Assembly (NCBI GenBank): GCA_000827325.1
Contig: KN832880.1
Span: 228,803 to 292,802 of the forward strand
Length of the DNA: 64,000 nucleotides
Source of the DNA: Oidiodendron maius Zn
Taxonomy: Eukaryota; Ascomycota; Leotiomycetes; Myxotrichaceae
Direction: 5' to 3'
The notes under the pieces were generated by a model. The model did no database searches and was not told where the DNA came from. It saw nothing but the letters and a program-made list of their open reading frames with translations. Below, piece by piece: positions 11,087-21,203 of the stretch (positions are counted from its first letter, which is position 1; the number at the start of each line of letters is the position of its first letter). Made by a program: the position numbers and the translations under genes.

Positions 11087-12133
11087 ATGGCAAACGACCT
11101 CATATTCATTACTGGTGCTACCGGACATATCGGGTTTAAAACTCTCGTGGTCGCTTTACAGCACGGTTATAGTGTCCGGGCCGCAGTTCGGTCCGAATCA
11201 AAAAAGGAGCAAATTCTCTCAGCACCATCAATCAAGTCTCTGAACCCGGGTCACAAGCTTACCTTTGTCATCGTTCCAGATTTAACGGCCAAAGGTGCAT
11301 ATGATCAGGCTACCAAAGATGCGGCGTACGTTATCCACTTGGCCTCTCCAATTGTTCTCAAGGGCGAGATCAGACCAGAGGATTTCCAGAGAGCACTTAT
11401 TGGTCCGGCAATTAGTGGCACCCTTAACATATTGCAGGCCGCAGCAAAAGAAAGTAGTATTAAGCGTGTTGTGATCACCTCATCAATTTCGGCAATCATA
11501 CCTGTCGAGTACTTCTTCGAATTAGAAGCACCTGAGGGTATAGTTTTCGATCATACTTCGAGACCTGCATCGGCTCCCAACACATATCCTTCCGACTTTT
11601 ATGCCTACAATGCTAGCAAGATTGCCGCTCTTAAAGCAACCCATGCCTTTGTCCAAGACAACAAGCCCAGATTTGAGGTAACCAACATTCTACCCTCATT
11701 TGTCATCGGCAGGAATGAACTTGTATCTGAACTGAAAGACATCACCATCGGAACAAACGTCGCGGCTCTGTCACCAATCCTAGGCAACAAATCGGTCACT
11801 CCAATTATTGGGGCAAGTGTCCATCTTGACGACATTTCGTTAATGCATGTGAAGGCTCTTGATCCCAAGGTCCCGGCGGGAGACTACATCGGGAATTCCG
11901 ATGATTATGCCGGAACGGTATGGCAGAATGCAACGAGAATTGTAGCGGAGAATTTCCCTAAGGCTGTCGCTAATGGAATCTTCCCAAATGATGGGACGAG
12001 CCCAACTCGGCGACTGAGACTGAACGTGAGCAAAACTGAAGATATAATGGGATTCAAATTTTTGAGTTATGAGGAACAGGTTAAGAGCGTTGTGGCACAC
12101 TATCTTGAATTGCGTGGAGAGAAAGCTGAGTAA
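11087..12133 (+). CDS. Extended SDR reductase (dihydroflavonol reductase / Gre2-like)
   Basis: An NAD(P)H-dependent reductase of the extended short-chain dehydrogenase family, whose members reduce ketones and aldehydes in the cytosol. The single exon encodes 348 aa, the usual length. The N-terminus carries the Rossmann motif TGATGHIG (residues 8-15), followed by the basic AAVRS stretch that usually marks NADPH preference. The motif VVITSSISA and the catalytic Y-x-x-x-K (YNASK, about residue 172) are present, and the C-terminal substrate half ends with a typical EEQVKSVVAHYLE helix. The ATG at 11087 sits in a good context (CACATGG) at the very start of the Rossmann fold. The substrate cannot be read from sequence. 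The amidohydrolase gene follows on the same strand about 640 bp downstream; joint function is possible but unproven. Confidence 0.9.
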   Translation: MANDLIFITGATGHIGFKTLVVALQHGYSVRAAVRSESKKEQILSAPSIKSLNPGHKLTFVIVPDLTAKGAYDQATKDAAYVIHLASPIVLKGEIRPEDFQRALIGPAISGTLNILQAAAKESSIKRVVITSSISAIIPVEYFFELEAPEGIVFDHTSRPASAPNTYPSDFYAYNASKIAALKATHAFVQDNKPRFEVTNILPSFVIGRNELVSELKDITIGTNVAALSPILGNKSVTPIIGASVHLDDISLMHVKALDPKVPAGDYIGNSDDYAGTVWQNATRIVAENFPKAVANGIFPNDGTSPTRRLRLNVSKTEDIMGFKFLSYEEQVKSVVAHYLELRGEKAE

Positions 12134-12644
12134 TATGGAGAAGGGAATTAAAACAGTAGATAAACGAATGTAGTTGAACTATTATAGACGGCATTTATTT
12201 ATCATCATCTTTTCAGTCTAATTCAGACGTCACCGCAATAATGCTTGATCTGAGTAACTCGTAAATGCCAAAGGCTGAAATATTCTGCATTCGGGTGATA
12301 TATAAGACGTCCGTATCAAATATATACTTCAGCAAGCATAAGGGAGACGAGATAGAAAAATCGTTTACACTGTTAGTTATAATATGGAAATAGCCCATGT
12401 AGCTACCGGTCAAAGTCGCAAATGACAACGGAGTAGAGATGAGTTGATTGCCAAAACTTTGGGAATGAGCAGCGGCACTCACATTCTTGTACGTTCTTAC
12501 TATAATATCACACCCTAAAAAAATAGACCTTCGACCCCACTGCACATCTTGAGTTCAACAAGCAAAGACCGCAATTTAGCGAGCTTGGATCTGAAGATGG
12601 GGGTAATCTTTTGGTGTATTCTCAAAATAGCAATAATACTTCAT

Positions 12645-12660
12645 CCGTACGGCCGTCCGG
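12645..12660. promoter_or_regulatory. Two abutting CCG-N2-CGG sites
   Basis: The sequence CCGTACGG is followed without a gap by CCGTCCGG: two inverted CGG pairs side by side, about 40 bp upstream of a TATA box and 114 bp upstream of the amidohydrolase ATG. It is likely a binding site for a Zn2Cys6 regulator (inference). Confidence 0.45.
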
Positions 12661-12700
12661 AGATTACGGCACAAGAAAATGACGCTGACTAACCATTTGG

Positions 12701-12708
12701 TATAAAAG
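12701..12708 (+). promoter_or_regulatory. TATA box of the amidohydrolase gene
   Basis: TATAAAAG lies 66 bp before the ATG at 12774, a normal fungal spacing for a strong, regulated promoter. Confidence 0.6.
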
Positions 12709-12773
12709 GTGAAAGCTCAAATCACACGACACTAAGATTGTTATCGTTACAAGACGACCATCTCTGCGTTACA

Positions 12774-14408
12774 ATGAAGACTATTTTCCAGAATGGCCGT
12801 ATCTTTATCGGCCCAAGCGTCTCATCGGATGCCACAACGATATTCCACAGCTCAATGGTCGTTGAAGACCATCATATTCAATACGTTGGATCCGAACTCA
12901 GCGAGCAAAGCAAACAAGCAAAGTACCCTGGGGCCAGCATTATAGATTTACAAAATCGTATAGTAGTTCCTAGCTTCATTGACGCCCATGTTCACATCCT
13001 ACATTTCGGGCTGTCCCTTGAGAAAGTGGACCTAAAGCAGTGTCAGTCCCTCGAAGAAATCAGACTCACAATCAAACAATATGCAACGTCACACCCTGAA
13101 GCTCCTCGCATACTGTGCAAGTCCTGGAAATACTCCTCGACGGATGGAGTGGGTCTAGCTAGTATGATCGACGATCTGGACGAACGGCCGATTCTGATCG
13201 AGGCGTCCGATCTTCATTCGACATGGTGCAATACGTCGGCACTCAAAGAGCTGCAGGTCGATCCTCTGCCCAATCCCCCCGGTGGTACAATCCACCGGGA
13301 TGAAGCCGGTCGGCCGTCGGGGCTCCTCGCGGAGGCGGCGCACTTTGACTTAGTATGGCCTTTCATTGCGCGGGTTACCTCCCGTGGAGAGAAGCTTAAG
13401 GCACTGCAGAGTGCTATGACTGCCTATACGAGTGCCGGATATACTGGTCTGGTGGACATGGCAATGGATGAAGACACGTGGGATGTGCTTCGAGAATTCT
13501 ATACGAATCAGAAACCCTCCATTCATATTGCGGCGCATTGGCTTATTCCATACATGGACGATCACGATGCCATGTTCCGATATGTTGAACGTGCTATCGT
13601 GCTGAACCAGGAATTCAACGTCAACTCATCACGCACATGCTATATCGCCGGGATCAAATTGATTGGTGATGGGGTTATTGACGGATGCACTGCGGCACTA
13701 CACCAGCCCTATTCAAGCACCGGCAGCAACGTGGATCCGATCTGGCCACAGGAAGCAATGCTTGCCGTTGTACAGCGTGCTGATGCCGCGGGGTTACAGT
13801 GCGCGATCCACGCCATCGGTGACCGGACGGTCACGCAAGCTATCGACGTTCTTGCGAGGGTCGCCAATCCTAGCGGGCGACACCGGATCGAGCACCTGGA
13901 GCTCACGACCGTCGAGGATGCTAGGCGTCTTGGTGCTTTGGGCATCACGGCATCGGTCCAACCTGTTCATCTTGACCCAGAAGGATTTACATCCTGGCCA
14001 GGACTGCTGGGCCAGCATCGATGCAAACGGGCGTTTGCTTATAAAGAGTTCCTCGAAGGAGGCGCCCCCCTGGCGTTCGGCACTGATGCACCGACCGCAA
14101 GACATCTGCCGCTTCCGAATCTTTATAATGCGACAACACGTCGTTCGGCGTATCAGCCGGAATCCACAGCCGCAGTTAATGAGCAGTATAGCATATCGCT
14201 GGCCACTGCGGTCACAGCTGCCTCCACTGGGGCAGCGTATTCTTGCAGAGCAGACCACTGGACAGGGCAGTTGAAGCCAGGGTATGCGGCAAACTTTGTA
14301 GTAGTAGAGACTGACTGGGATCCAGCAAGCTTGCTTCAATCACGAGTTTGCCAGACATGGTTTGATGGGAAGAAAGTGTTTGATGCTGTAGAGCCCGTTT
14401 TGCCTTAG
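12774..14408 (+). CDS. Amidohydrolase, YtcJ-like (Amidohydro_3 family)
   Basis: A metal-dependent hydrolase of the amidohydrolase superfamily, acting on C-N bonds of small amides or related compounds. One exon encodes 544 aa, typical of the YtcJ/AepA group. Metal ligands are visible: the first-strand motif SFIDAHVHI (residues about 65-73), GIKLIGDGVIDG in the middle, AIHAIGDRT with its histidines (about 342-350), RIEHLEL (about 371-377) and the last-strand aspartate in AFGTDAPTARHLP (about 437-449). The C-terminal strand returns to the small beta domain (GQLKPGYAANFVVVE). The ATG at 12774 is chosen because it starts the N-terminal beta domain (KTIFQNGRIF), follows a TATA box at normal distance and has ACA before it; the upstream open frame has no other ATG. 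The substrate is unknown. Confidence 0.9.
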   Translation: MKTIFQNGRIFIGPSVSSDATTIFHSSMVVEDHHIQYVGSELSEQSKQAKYPGASIIDLQNRIVVPSFIDAHVHILHFGLSLEKVDLKQCQSLEEIRLTIKQYATSHPEAPRILCKSWKYSSTDGVGLASMIDDLDERPILIEASDLHSTWCNTSALKELQVDPLPNPPGGTIHRDEAGRPSGLLAEAAHFDLVWPFIARVTSRGEKLKALQSAMTAYTSAGYTGLVDMAMDEDTWDVLREFYTNQKPSIHIAAHWLIPYMDDHDAMFRYVERAIVLNQEFNVNSSRTCYIAGIKLIGDGVIDGCTAALHQPYSSTGSNVDPIWPQEAMLAVVQRADAAGLQCAIHAIGDRTVTQAIDVLARVANPSGRHRIEHLELTTVEDARRLGALGITASVQPVHLDPEGFTSWPGLLGQHRCKRAFAYKEFLEGGAPLAFGTDAPTARHLPLPNLYNATTRRSAYQPESTAAVNEQYSISLATAVTAASTGAAYSCRADHWTGQLKPGYAANFVVVETDWDPASLLQSRVCQTWFDGKKVFDAVEPVLP

Positions 14409-16787
14409 ATGCGGCACGGGCAGACTACCTCCAAAGACCACCCCTTAGTTAAGAACTTCTCTCAAGTATTAATAACAAGAATATATAAAGATTAGCAGCC
14501 ACAAATCTTTGCCTTCATGTCAAGAACCGGCGGCACAAAGACGTAAAGTTGAATTGATGCAATGTGAAGAACAAAGTATCAGTACTCACGCTTATGATCG
14601 TACAAACCAGGAACTAGCCTCTTGGAGGGATCAGCTCCTATTTCAGTCGAACTTACAGACCCAGATTAAGTAGACATCATTAAGATGTTGTATGTCACTC
14701 ACTCCTTTGAATCAGCTGGTTGAAAGGCTAAGCGTATAAATATGACTTAATAAAGTTATATAGGTAAATTGTAACACAAAATAACCGCGATGCGCAACTA
14801 GACACACCGATACACACGCCTAGAGATGCTATTAATTTAGAGTTAGTGACCGTGCAGAATACCTGGGCTTGCCCAGCCTCTAACAGGAGCAATGCAACAC
14901 GCTGTTCTGTTCTGTGTAATGCCAAGGCCGACATGGGAACGTTTCTTTTGGCGCAGTAAAGGTGTTAAATATTTTACTGGGCCAGTGTGAACTGTTTAAT
15001 TGCGTTGATCATTAGATTCTAAATAAATGAATTAATAAATAAATTAAATATTAATATCAGAGGCTATTGGAACAATATGAGAGAGTAGTTGTGTCGAGCT
15101 AGTTGTTTATGACCTCCTCTGGAGGCCGCATCGTACGAAGCTAGCTCACTGCCTTGGCGGGCGAGGCTAGAAGTCATGCTATGTCAAACTAAGCCATAGA
15201 AAATTAAGATTAAGCGTCAGTAAGGATACCTGTATACCAAATGCAAATATTGAAGTGCAGATGCATCTAATCACTAATTTGACAGAACTAGGAGCGTGAC
15301 GATAGAACAAGAAGTATAGTTAGTAGAGTATTATCATTAAACTAATAATTCTTCTCTGCTTCTGCCTTGCTTATAAAGCTGACAAGAACGAGGTACGCTG
15401 GCTGCCGGCCATTAAAACATATATTATTCCCATTTCTAGATTAGGCTTAAACATTACCGCATATAGCCCAATGCCGCCTGCAGAGAGACCCATCCAAGGA
15501 TCTTCGTTGCACTCACCACCGAGAGATCTGATAAACAGCGGGAGAATATCACAGCCGTAGTAATCCACATCAATATTGCCAGGCTGCTAAAGGAGATGAG
15601 GCCGGACAGACACGATGGGGTTTTGACCAGGAACCAAGCTTAATAAAAGTTGCTAGAGTCCTGATACTGGGTTGCTGGTTGGTATTTCGAGTCTAATTTC
15701 TCACTTAGTGCTGTGATGTGAGAGGATAGGGTTCTGAGGAAACCATGGATAAATTGAATCTCCCCGGAAACATTGCCGAGGTAGTCGCTTTTCAGGTCAA
15801 TAGAATCTGAAGTCGCATTTCCCAACGAGAGTGAGACCAATCGTAAAGGCGTCTTTTCTTTGCGCTACGATTCTGTTGCCAGACCTAGAGCGCCGCGAAC
15901 ATGAGAGTCGAATTCATCGTAAGTGACATTTCAAATTGGATGGGGCGGACATCGTTTGGCACAGGACTTTCCTCTGCTGGCTGGAATATGAATGTTATAT
16001 CCAGGAAAGATCCGACGCGATAAGATCTGAGATTGAGGCCATCGTGATGTTGTAGAGCCGTACCGTTGGAAAGAAACACGTACCGTACAGTACAAACTTC
16101 CTGCCCAAGAAACTACCGTACCTAGGTAGTTGAACTGATAATCACGGACAATCATGTTTCAGTCAGCCTCCTTTGTCTGCAAATTTTTTTTCCCTTTTCT
16201 TTTTCTCTTGCCCTTGTCCTCGGGCATAAGGACCAAGAGCCTACGCCCCTCGGAACCAACAGTTTGTGGCGTCGGAGCAATTTAGAACGTCTTAAAACGC
16301 ATCGCTCCGTTCGAAAGCGAGCCAATCAGATACTATCCATGAGGTATTTATCCTTGCGAATGGCTCGTATTCTGCTTTGGAACGACGAGTGGAATGCTGA
16401 TATATGCAAGAGCAAATCCTGTGGCATCGATGCCAGATGTTAACTCTAGTTCAGTGCTGTTGGTGTAAATGTTCGGCGGAATTAGCTCGATTAGTTCTGA
16501 CCGGACGCGTGTTCCTCTTACAACACTGTCTGGAATGCCTTCTATGACTACACCACGTTATCCTCTTTGAGAACATCGAGCAATTTTAAGTCTACGCGAT
16601 GTGGTCGAGCTGCTCTACTAGTAATAAATTTCTACAAATTTAATTACTGAGACCTACATGCGATGGATATTAACAAAACAGCACTTAATTCTTGACTTAT
16701 GACCTAGCCTGGTAGTTACTGTTCAGTCCTCTGAGCGAGACCCAATGCGCCTCCACACCATCTTCGCTTCTACTTTAAAAACTAGCG
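14409..16787. other. Long spacer with a possible decayed minus-strand gene
   Basis: About 2.4 kb. Three minus-strand open pieces (15371-15568, 15640-15840 and 15885-16079) have protein-like composition, with segments such as YRVGSFLDITFIFQ and LKSDYLGNVSGEIQF. They may be parts of one gene split by introns or stops, but the frames do not join at clean splice sites and I do not recognise the family. The rest is AT-rich with nothing I can support. Confidence 0.3.
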
Positions 16788-16891
16788 GCGTGAAAACCAA
16801 CTGCATGAAAACCAGCTGCCTAAAATCAACTCCATGAAAACCAACTGCATGAAGACTAACCGTATATGGGCCAACTATGTGGAACCTAATC
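16788..16891 (+). repeat. Seven decaying 15-bp direct repeats in the chitinase promoter
   Basis: The unit GCATGAAAACCAACT is repeated in tandem with a 15-bp period (one copy is 14 bp). The copies start at 16788, 16803, 16818, 16832, 16847, 16862 and 16877. The first five are close matches; the last two keep mainly the CCAACT or CCTAATC end. The array stops about 30 bp before the TATA box. Confidence 0.75.
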
Positions 16892-16919
16892 GGTGTAGAA
16901 ATCTGGAATTCTTTGAGTC

Positions 16920-16927
16920 TATATAAA
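16920..16927 (+). promoter_or_regulatory. TATA box of the chitinase gene
   Basis: TATATAAA lies 107 bp before the ATG at 17034. A pyrimidine-rich tract ending in TTTCTAG near 16980 could be the 3' end of an intron in the leader. Confidence 0.5.
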
Positions 16928-17033
16928 GAGTCTTACCCTGCCGGTTTCTCATAACTACTGACTTTTCTGTTTAATTTCTAGGGTAAGGATTTCGGCCGGC
17001 CCAAAAAGTAAATTCTTCTGCCTTTCAAGTAAG

Positions 17034-18824
17034 ATGGGAACCACTTGTTCAACTATACGGGTGCAGTCCGGCGACTCGTGCGCCAGCCTGGCGGCGCGCT
17101 GTGGGATTAACTCGACTGATTTCTACGATTACAACCCACAGGCTAACCTCTGCTCCACGCTTACTCCGGGCCAATATATATGCTGCTCGTCGGGTTCCCT
17201 TCCAGACCTGGCACCGAAAACAAACGCCAACGGAACTTGCGCAACTTACCTGGTGCAGCCAGGGGATACCTGCAACCAGCTTGCCGTGGATTATCCTCCA
17301 CTCACCGTTAATGAGATTCAGCAGTACAACAATGCTACCTGGGGCTGGCTTGGGTGCTCTGACCTCCAGGCCCATCAGTATATGTGTCTCAGCTCGGGCA
17401 CGCCTCCATTTCCATCCCCCCTGGCTGGGACCGCCTGTGGACCGCAAGTGCCAAACACTGTGGAGCCTCCTAATGGGACGAATTGGGCATCATTGAATCC
17501 GTGTCCTCTTAATGCGTGTTGCGATATCTGGGGGCAGTGCGGTACATTTCCAGAGTTCTGTACTGTCACCAACTCTACTACAGGCGCTCCTGGGACGGCT
17601 GCACCAGGTTCCAATGGATGCATATCTAATTGTGGGGTGGCACTTGAAAACGACTCGACGCCACCGGCAGAATTTGCATCAATTGGATATTTTGAAGGAT
17701 TTAATAGCCAGCGTCCTTGCCTCAATATGGCAGCTAAAAGTATTGATACGTCTCGTTATACCCATATACATTACGCGTTTGGCAACATCACGACAAATTT
17801 TGGAATAAATGACGGCGGCTATACCGATCAATTTACTGAATTTACTCAATTAAACGGTGTGAAACGCATTCTTAGCTTTGGCGGCTGGGATTTCTCGACG
17901 AATCCCGCCACTTATATGATATTTAGAGAGGGAGTAACTGCGGCAAACCGAAACCTCCTGGCTCAGAATATCGTGCAGTTCCTTACCACCAATGGGCTCG
18001 ACGGCGTGGATTTTGATTGGGAGTATCCTGGAGAACCTGATATCGTTGGCATCCCAGCTGGCAGCCCAGAAGATGGCGCCAACTACCTGGCATTTCTGAC
18101 TGGCCTTCGCACTATCTTACCGGCCAATAAGACAATTTCAATTGCGGCCCCAGCGTCATACTGGTATCTCAAAGGGTTTCCTATCCAGGAGATTGCTGGT
18201 GTAGTGGATTACATTATATATATGACCTATGATCTGCAAGGCATTTGGAGTTTGGGCAATTCGAATGCCCAGGATGGCTGTCCAGCAGGCAACTGCCTAC
18301 GCTCAGATATTAATATAACGGAAACCACATACGCACTCTCGATGCTAACTAAGGCTGGCGTCTCATCTAATAAAATCATAATCGGAGTCACGAGTTATGG
18401 CCGCTCATTCACCATGTCAACACCTGGCTGCACGACATCAAATTGCACATATACCGGCCCTGGTTTAGAGGGGGAATGCACGCAAACCGCCGGCTACATG
18501 GCCCAAGCAGAAATAAACCAGATAATTCTTAATAATCCAACAGCTCAGACCCTAAAGGACAGCAGTACAGATACTGATATATTGGTGTACAACAAGACGC
18601 AGTGGGTGGGCTACATGTCCAACGATAGCCGTACTGACCGAACCGCCCTATACAAATACTTGAATTTTGGCGGCACCTCCGAATGGGCAATCGACTTAGA
18701 AGCCTTTGTCCCCAGTGTCGTCAATGCCTCTTCGACTGTATCTACCCTTCCGACTTCATCTACCCTTCCGACTTCATCTGCAATTCCGACTTCATCTGCC
18801 ATTCCGACTTCATCTACCCTTTGA
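17034..18824 (+). CDS. GH18 chitinase with LysM and CBM18 modules (subgroup C type)
   Basis: A chitin-hydrolysing enzyme of the large LysM-carrying subgroup C of fungal GH18. In order: LysM 1 (residues about 9-52, VQSGDSCASLAARCGI...), LysM 2 (about 72-118, VQPGDTCNQLAVDYP...), a chitin-binding CBM18-like cysteine cluster (about 155-200, CPLNACCDIWGQCGTFPEFC), then the GH18 barrel from about 217 with the catalytic DGVDFDWEYP (D-x-x-D-x-D-x-E intact) and MTYDLQG. The C-terminus is a short Thr/Ser/Pro tail of five repeats. Two oddities: there is no signal peptide, since the protein begins MGTTCSTI directly at LysM 1, and at 596 aa it is about half the usual length of this subgroup, which has a long C-terminal extension. 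The coding frame itself is uninterrupted. A missed signal-peptide exon was searched for upstream and not found. Confidence 0.88.
   Translation: MGTTCSTIRVQSGDSCASLAARCGINSTDFYDYNPQANLCSTLTPGQYICCSSGSLPDLAPKTNANGTCATYLVQPGDTCNQLAVDYPPLTVNEIQQYNNATWGWLGCSDLQAHQYMCLSSGTPPFPSPLAGTACGPQVPNTVEPPNGTNWASLNPCPLNACCDIWGQCGTFPEFCTVTNSTTGAPGTAAPGSNGCISNCGVALENDSTPPAEFASIGYFEGFNSQRPCLNMAAKSIDTSRYTHIHYAFGNITTNFGINDGGYTDQFTEFTQLNGVKRILSFGGWDFSTNPATYMIFREGVTAANRNLLAQNIVQFLTTNGLDGVDFDWEYPGEPDIVGIPAGSPEDGANYLAFLTGLRTILPANKTISIAAPASYWYLKGFPIQEIAGVVDYIIYMTYDLQGIWSLGNSNAQDGCPAGNCLRSDINITETTYALSMLTKAGVSSNKIIIGVTSYGRSFTMSTPGCTTSNCTYTGPGLEGECTQTAGYMAQAEINQIILNNPTAQTLKDSSTDTDILVYNKTQWVGYMSNDSRTDRTALYKYLNFGGTSEWAIDLEAFVPSVVNASSTVSTLPTSSTLPTSSAIPTSSAIPTSSTL
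18741..18822 (+). repeat. 18-bp minisatellite in the chitinase tail
   Basis: Four full copies and a partial fifth of an 18-bp unit based on TCTACCCTTCCGACTTCA encode (S)TLPTS / (S)AIPTS repeats. The stop codon lies just after the array. A one-base length change there would replace the stop by about a dozen more Thr/Ser-rich codons, so the tail end may vary between strains. Confidence 0.75.
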
Positions 18825-19787
18825 CCGAATCTACTGTTCCTACTCAATCGTCTTGAGCTTGCTCTCAGATTTACGTGTCTGCAATGCTAGGTTTTCAAGG
18901 ACGGTGAATTGTCCAAGCAGTTGACAAGACAACTTGCAAGACACCTTTAGTTACAGTAGTAGCTTAGATAGAGCTTGCCTCTAGAGGAGCATATATATTC
19001 TTTCGTGATAAGTCATAAAGTTCAACGTACATCCTCCCTGAAATTGCTTTTAAGATTATGTCGACAATGAGTAGAGAGCCCGAGGAACTAACATGAACCC
19101 AAACTTGTGGACGTTCGGCAACTATGAAGTCTTATTCTCTAAGCTGAAATGGCTAACTTTTGTCAATCTACTATTGAGAATGAAGACTACATTTTCTTGC
19201 CAATATTGGCTTTGCGGTACATGCATCATTAAGTTATTTGGAGACTTGAAGCTGGAGGTTTCAAGGCCTTATTTGTTCAGTACTCCTCTTGCCTTCGCTA
19301 TAATCCTTCAAGATCCAACTATCACAACGTGCTACATAATGAATTCTGCTTTTATAGTATCTCTGGCCATTGCAACGCAACGCCAAGTGTCTTATTCTCC
19401 CTTGAGAAGGCGTCAATTGCCTTCGTGGCAGTCCTGGGTGCCATGCTCTTAACTTCCTCCCAGAATCTTGACGTGACTTATTCTTCGTTAAACTCTCTGT
19501 TCGCCGAAGGTCCAGCAGATCATTGTAGGTCATGATTTAATAATAGTTCGCATCCTCGACTTTTCTTTCCAAAATGGGACACGAACGCATGTTGTAATTA
19601 CCCGCCCGACGTAAGTGCGGATAGTAGCGCGTTCAGCATACTACAAAAATCCATGATGATTTTAGCCGTCTTGATTCACTGGTCTGACCGAAAACCATTC
19701 AAGTCGTACGTCCATAGCTGTCCCAGTGGCACCTCTGGTCACCACTCGACAATTGATACGACAGACATCACAAGTAATAATCCAGAT
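18825..19787. other. Spacer between chitinase and HNH gene
   Basis: About 960 bp, including the 3' regions of two convergent genes. Open frames here (for example 19093-19452) show no domain and I do not support them. Confidence 0.5.
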
Positions 19788-21203
19788 TCAGGGAATCTCT
19801 TCCTCACACACCTCTACCTCATCATTCTTGTCCTTGTCCCTATCATCCAGATACTCTGCGCCGAGACACTGAGGACATAGGTATGCGCCCCCCCATTCCG
19901 GATTCCCCGGGACTCCTAACCTGGCTGCTGCCTCGGCCTTGCTGTAATCACAACAATACAATGAAGGATCACTCGGCCGGCGACTTCGAATCCACTCTTG
20001 TCTGTCGAAATTTGGCTGCTCAGGGCTTTCCAATGAGGATAAACTAGACAGCGATGTACCTGTATCTGCTGACATAGTGTGTACCGAGTCGTCTTGTTGG
20101 CTGATCGCCATGGTGCGGGGAACATGTTCTTCCAGGCAAACTCTCTTCACCGCGACCTGGGTCTCTTCGGGAATGGTCATCTGGCGTTTCCTAGGACTGA
20201 GGCTTCGGCTGCGCGATGGAAATTCCGCCTTGATCTCCTCGAAGGTATAGGTTTTTGCGGCTTCTTGGCCATCGGGAAGCCGAACCAACAATTCTCTCGG
20301 GATATGAGCGTTAAGAAAAGATGACAGTAATGGAAAGATAGTCCAGGCAAACCTTGCGTATAGGAATTGGGGAGAGACGCCTTTGAGCTCAATGTGGGTG
20401 TTATGGAAATCGTCGCCAAGGCTATTTGTCTGACCCAGAAAATGCACAACCCATCTCGACTGTTTTGGGACAATGACAAACTTACGGTCATCAAATGCGC
20501 TATGGATATCTCTCCTCAGGGCAATTGCATTCCGCACATCGTCAACCATCCACTCCCCGAGCAGCGTCTGGCTCAAATTATATTCTCCCATTCCATTTGT
20601 CTGGAACCAGTCTGCCTCGGCGCGAGGAACGAGGTGGGCACTCTCGTAGTAATCGGCGCCTCTTCTCCCAGATACTCGACAGCTCTTGTCACGAGCGCTG
20701 ACATACGCGGTCATGCCTGATGAAGACGGCGGCGCGTTATCGTCCTGCATGTCTGCAGTGTTCATGGCGGACCACTCGGTGGGAAAGTCGTCATGCGGGA
20801 AGCTCCAGTCTCTGAAGGACTTGTATACCGGGTACGTCTTGATCTCGACATCTGGGTTATAGAAGTAGTATTTTTTGTGCCGCAGAAGCTCGTCAGGTTG
20901 CAAATCGATCTTCGGACCATCGCGCTGTCGTGTAAAGAATCCATTCTTGCTATTTCCTGCCACTATTCGACATGCTGTCAAAGCGGTACCGAAATGTAGA
21001 CCACCGTCTTCTCGGTCGAAAGCTTGAAGTCGTAAAAGCACGCTCTGCTTTGATCGATCATCGTAACCCGGATGGAGGAAGGTGATATGGTGGTCTGCGT
21101 GGCCCGCGTACTCTGCCTTTATTGCTGGTTCGTCGCGCGAGCTCCGAAGTTTCGAAGGGGAGACTGCGAGGGCTGTCTCGGACTCGGGTTGAGGTGCGTC
21201 CAT
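19788..21203 (-). CDS. HNH-nuclease-domain protein
   Basis: A single-exon protein of 471 aa with a fungal HNH_2-type domain. The core is around residues 170-250: DKSCRVSGRRGADYYESAHLVPR, then NAIALRRDIHSAFDDRKFVIVPK. This matches the family pattern of a Cys/Gly turn, the conserved A-H-L-[VI]-P histidine block and a late H-x-x-F-D. The N-terminal 150 residues are a separate globular region (HITFLHPGYDD...), and the C-terminus has an Arg/Ser-rich stretch (SRSRSLSPRKR), a Ser-rich linker and a final acidic tail. Cysteines near the C-terminus (YCCDYSK...CPQC) may bind zinc. The first ATG is at 21203; the open frame extends 27 bases upstream without another ATG. HNH proteins of this kind are common in filamentous fungi and their role is unknown. 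Confidence 0.8.
   Translation of the reverse strand: MDAPQPESETALAVSPSKLRSSRDEPAIKAEYAGHADHHITFLHPGYDDRSKQSVLLRLQAFDREDGGLHFGTALTACRIVAGNSKNGFFTRQRDGPKIDLQPDELLRHKKYYFYNPDVEIKTYPVYKSFRDWSFPHDDFPTEWSAMNTADMQDDNAPPSSSGMTAYVSARDKSCRVSGRRGADYYESAHLVPRAEADWFQTNGMGEYNLSQTLLGEWMVDDVRNAIALRRDIHSAFDDRKFVIVPKQSRWVVHFLGQTNSLGDDFHNTHIELKGVSPQFLYARFAWTIFPLLSSFLNAHIPRELLVRLPDGQEAAKTYTFEEIKAEFPSRSRSLSPRKRQMTIPEETQVAVKRVCLEEHVPRTMAISQQDDSVHTMSADTGTSLSSLSSLESPEQPNFDRQEWIRSRRPSDPSLYCCDYSKAEAAARLGVPGNPEWGGAYLCPQCLGAEYLDDRDKDKNDEVEVCEEEIP

Noticed and set aside
12213-12545. 110-codon minus-strand open frame between the SDR and amidohydrolase genes
   Set aside because: No recognisable family, and it overlaps the promoter of the amidohydrolase.
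13663-14339. Long open frames in other phases and strands inside the amidohydrolase gene
   Set aside because: Shadows of a well-supported GC-rich coding frame.
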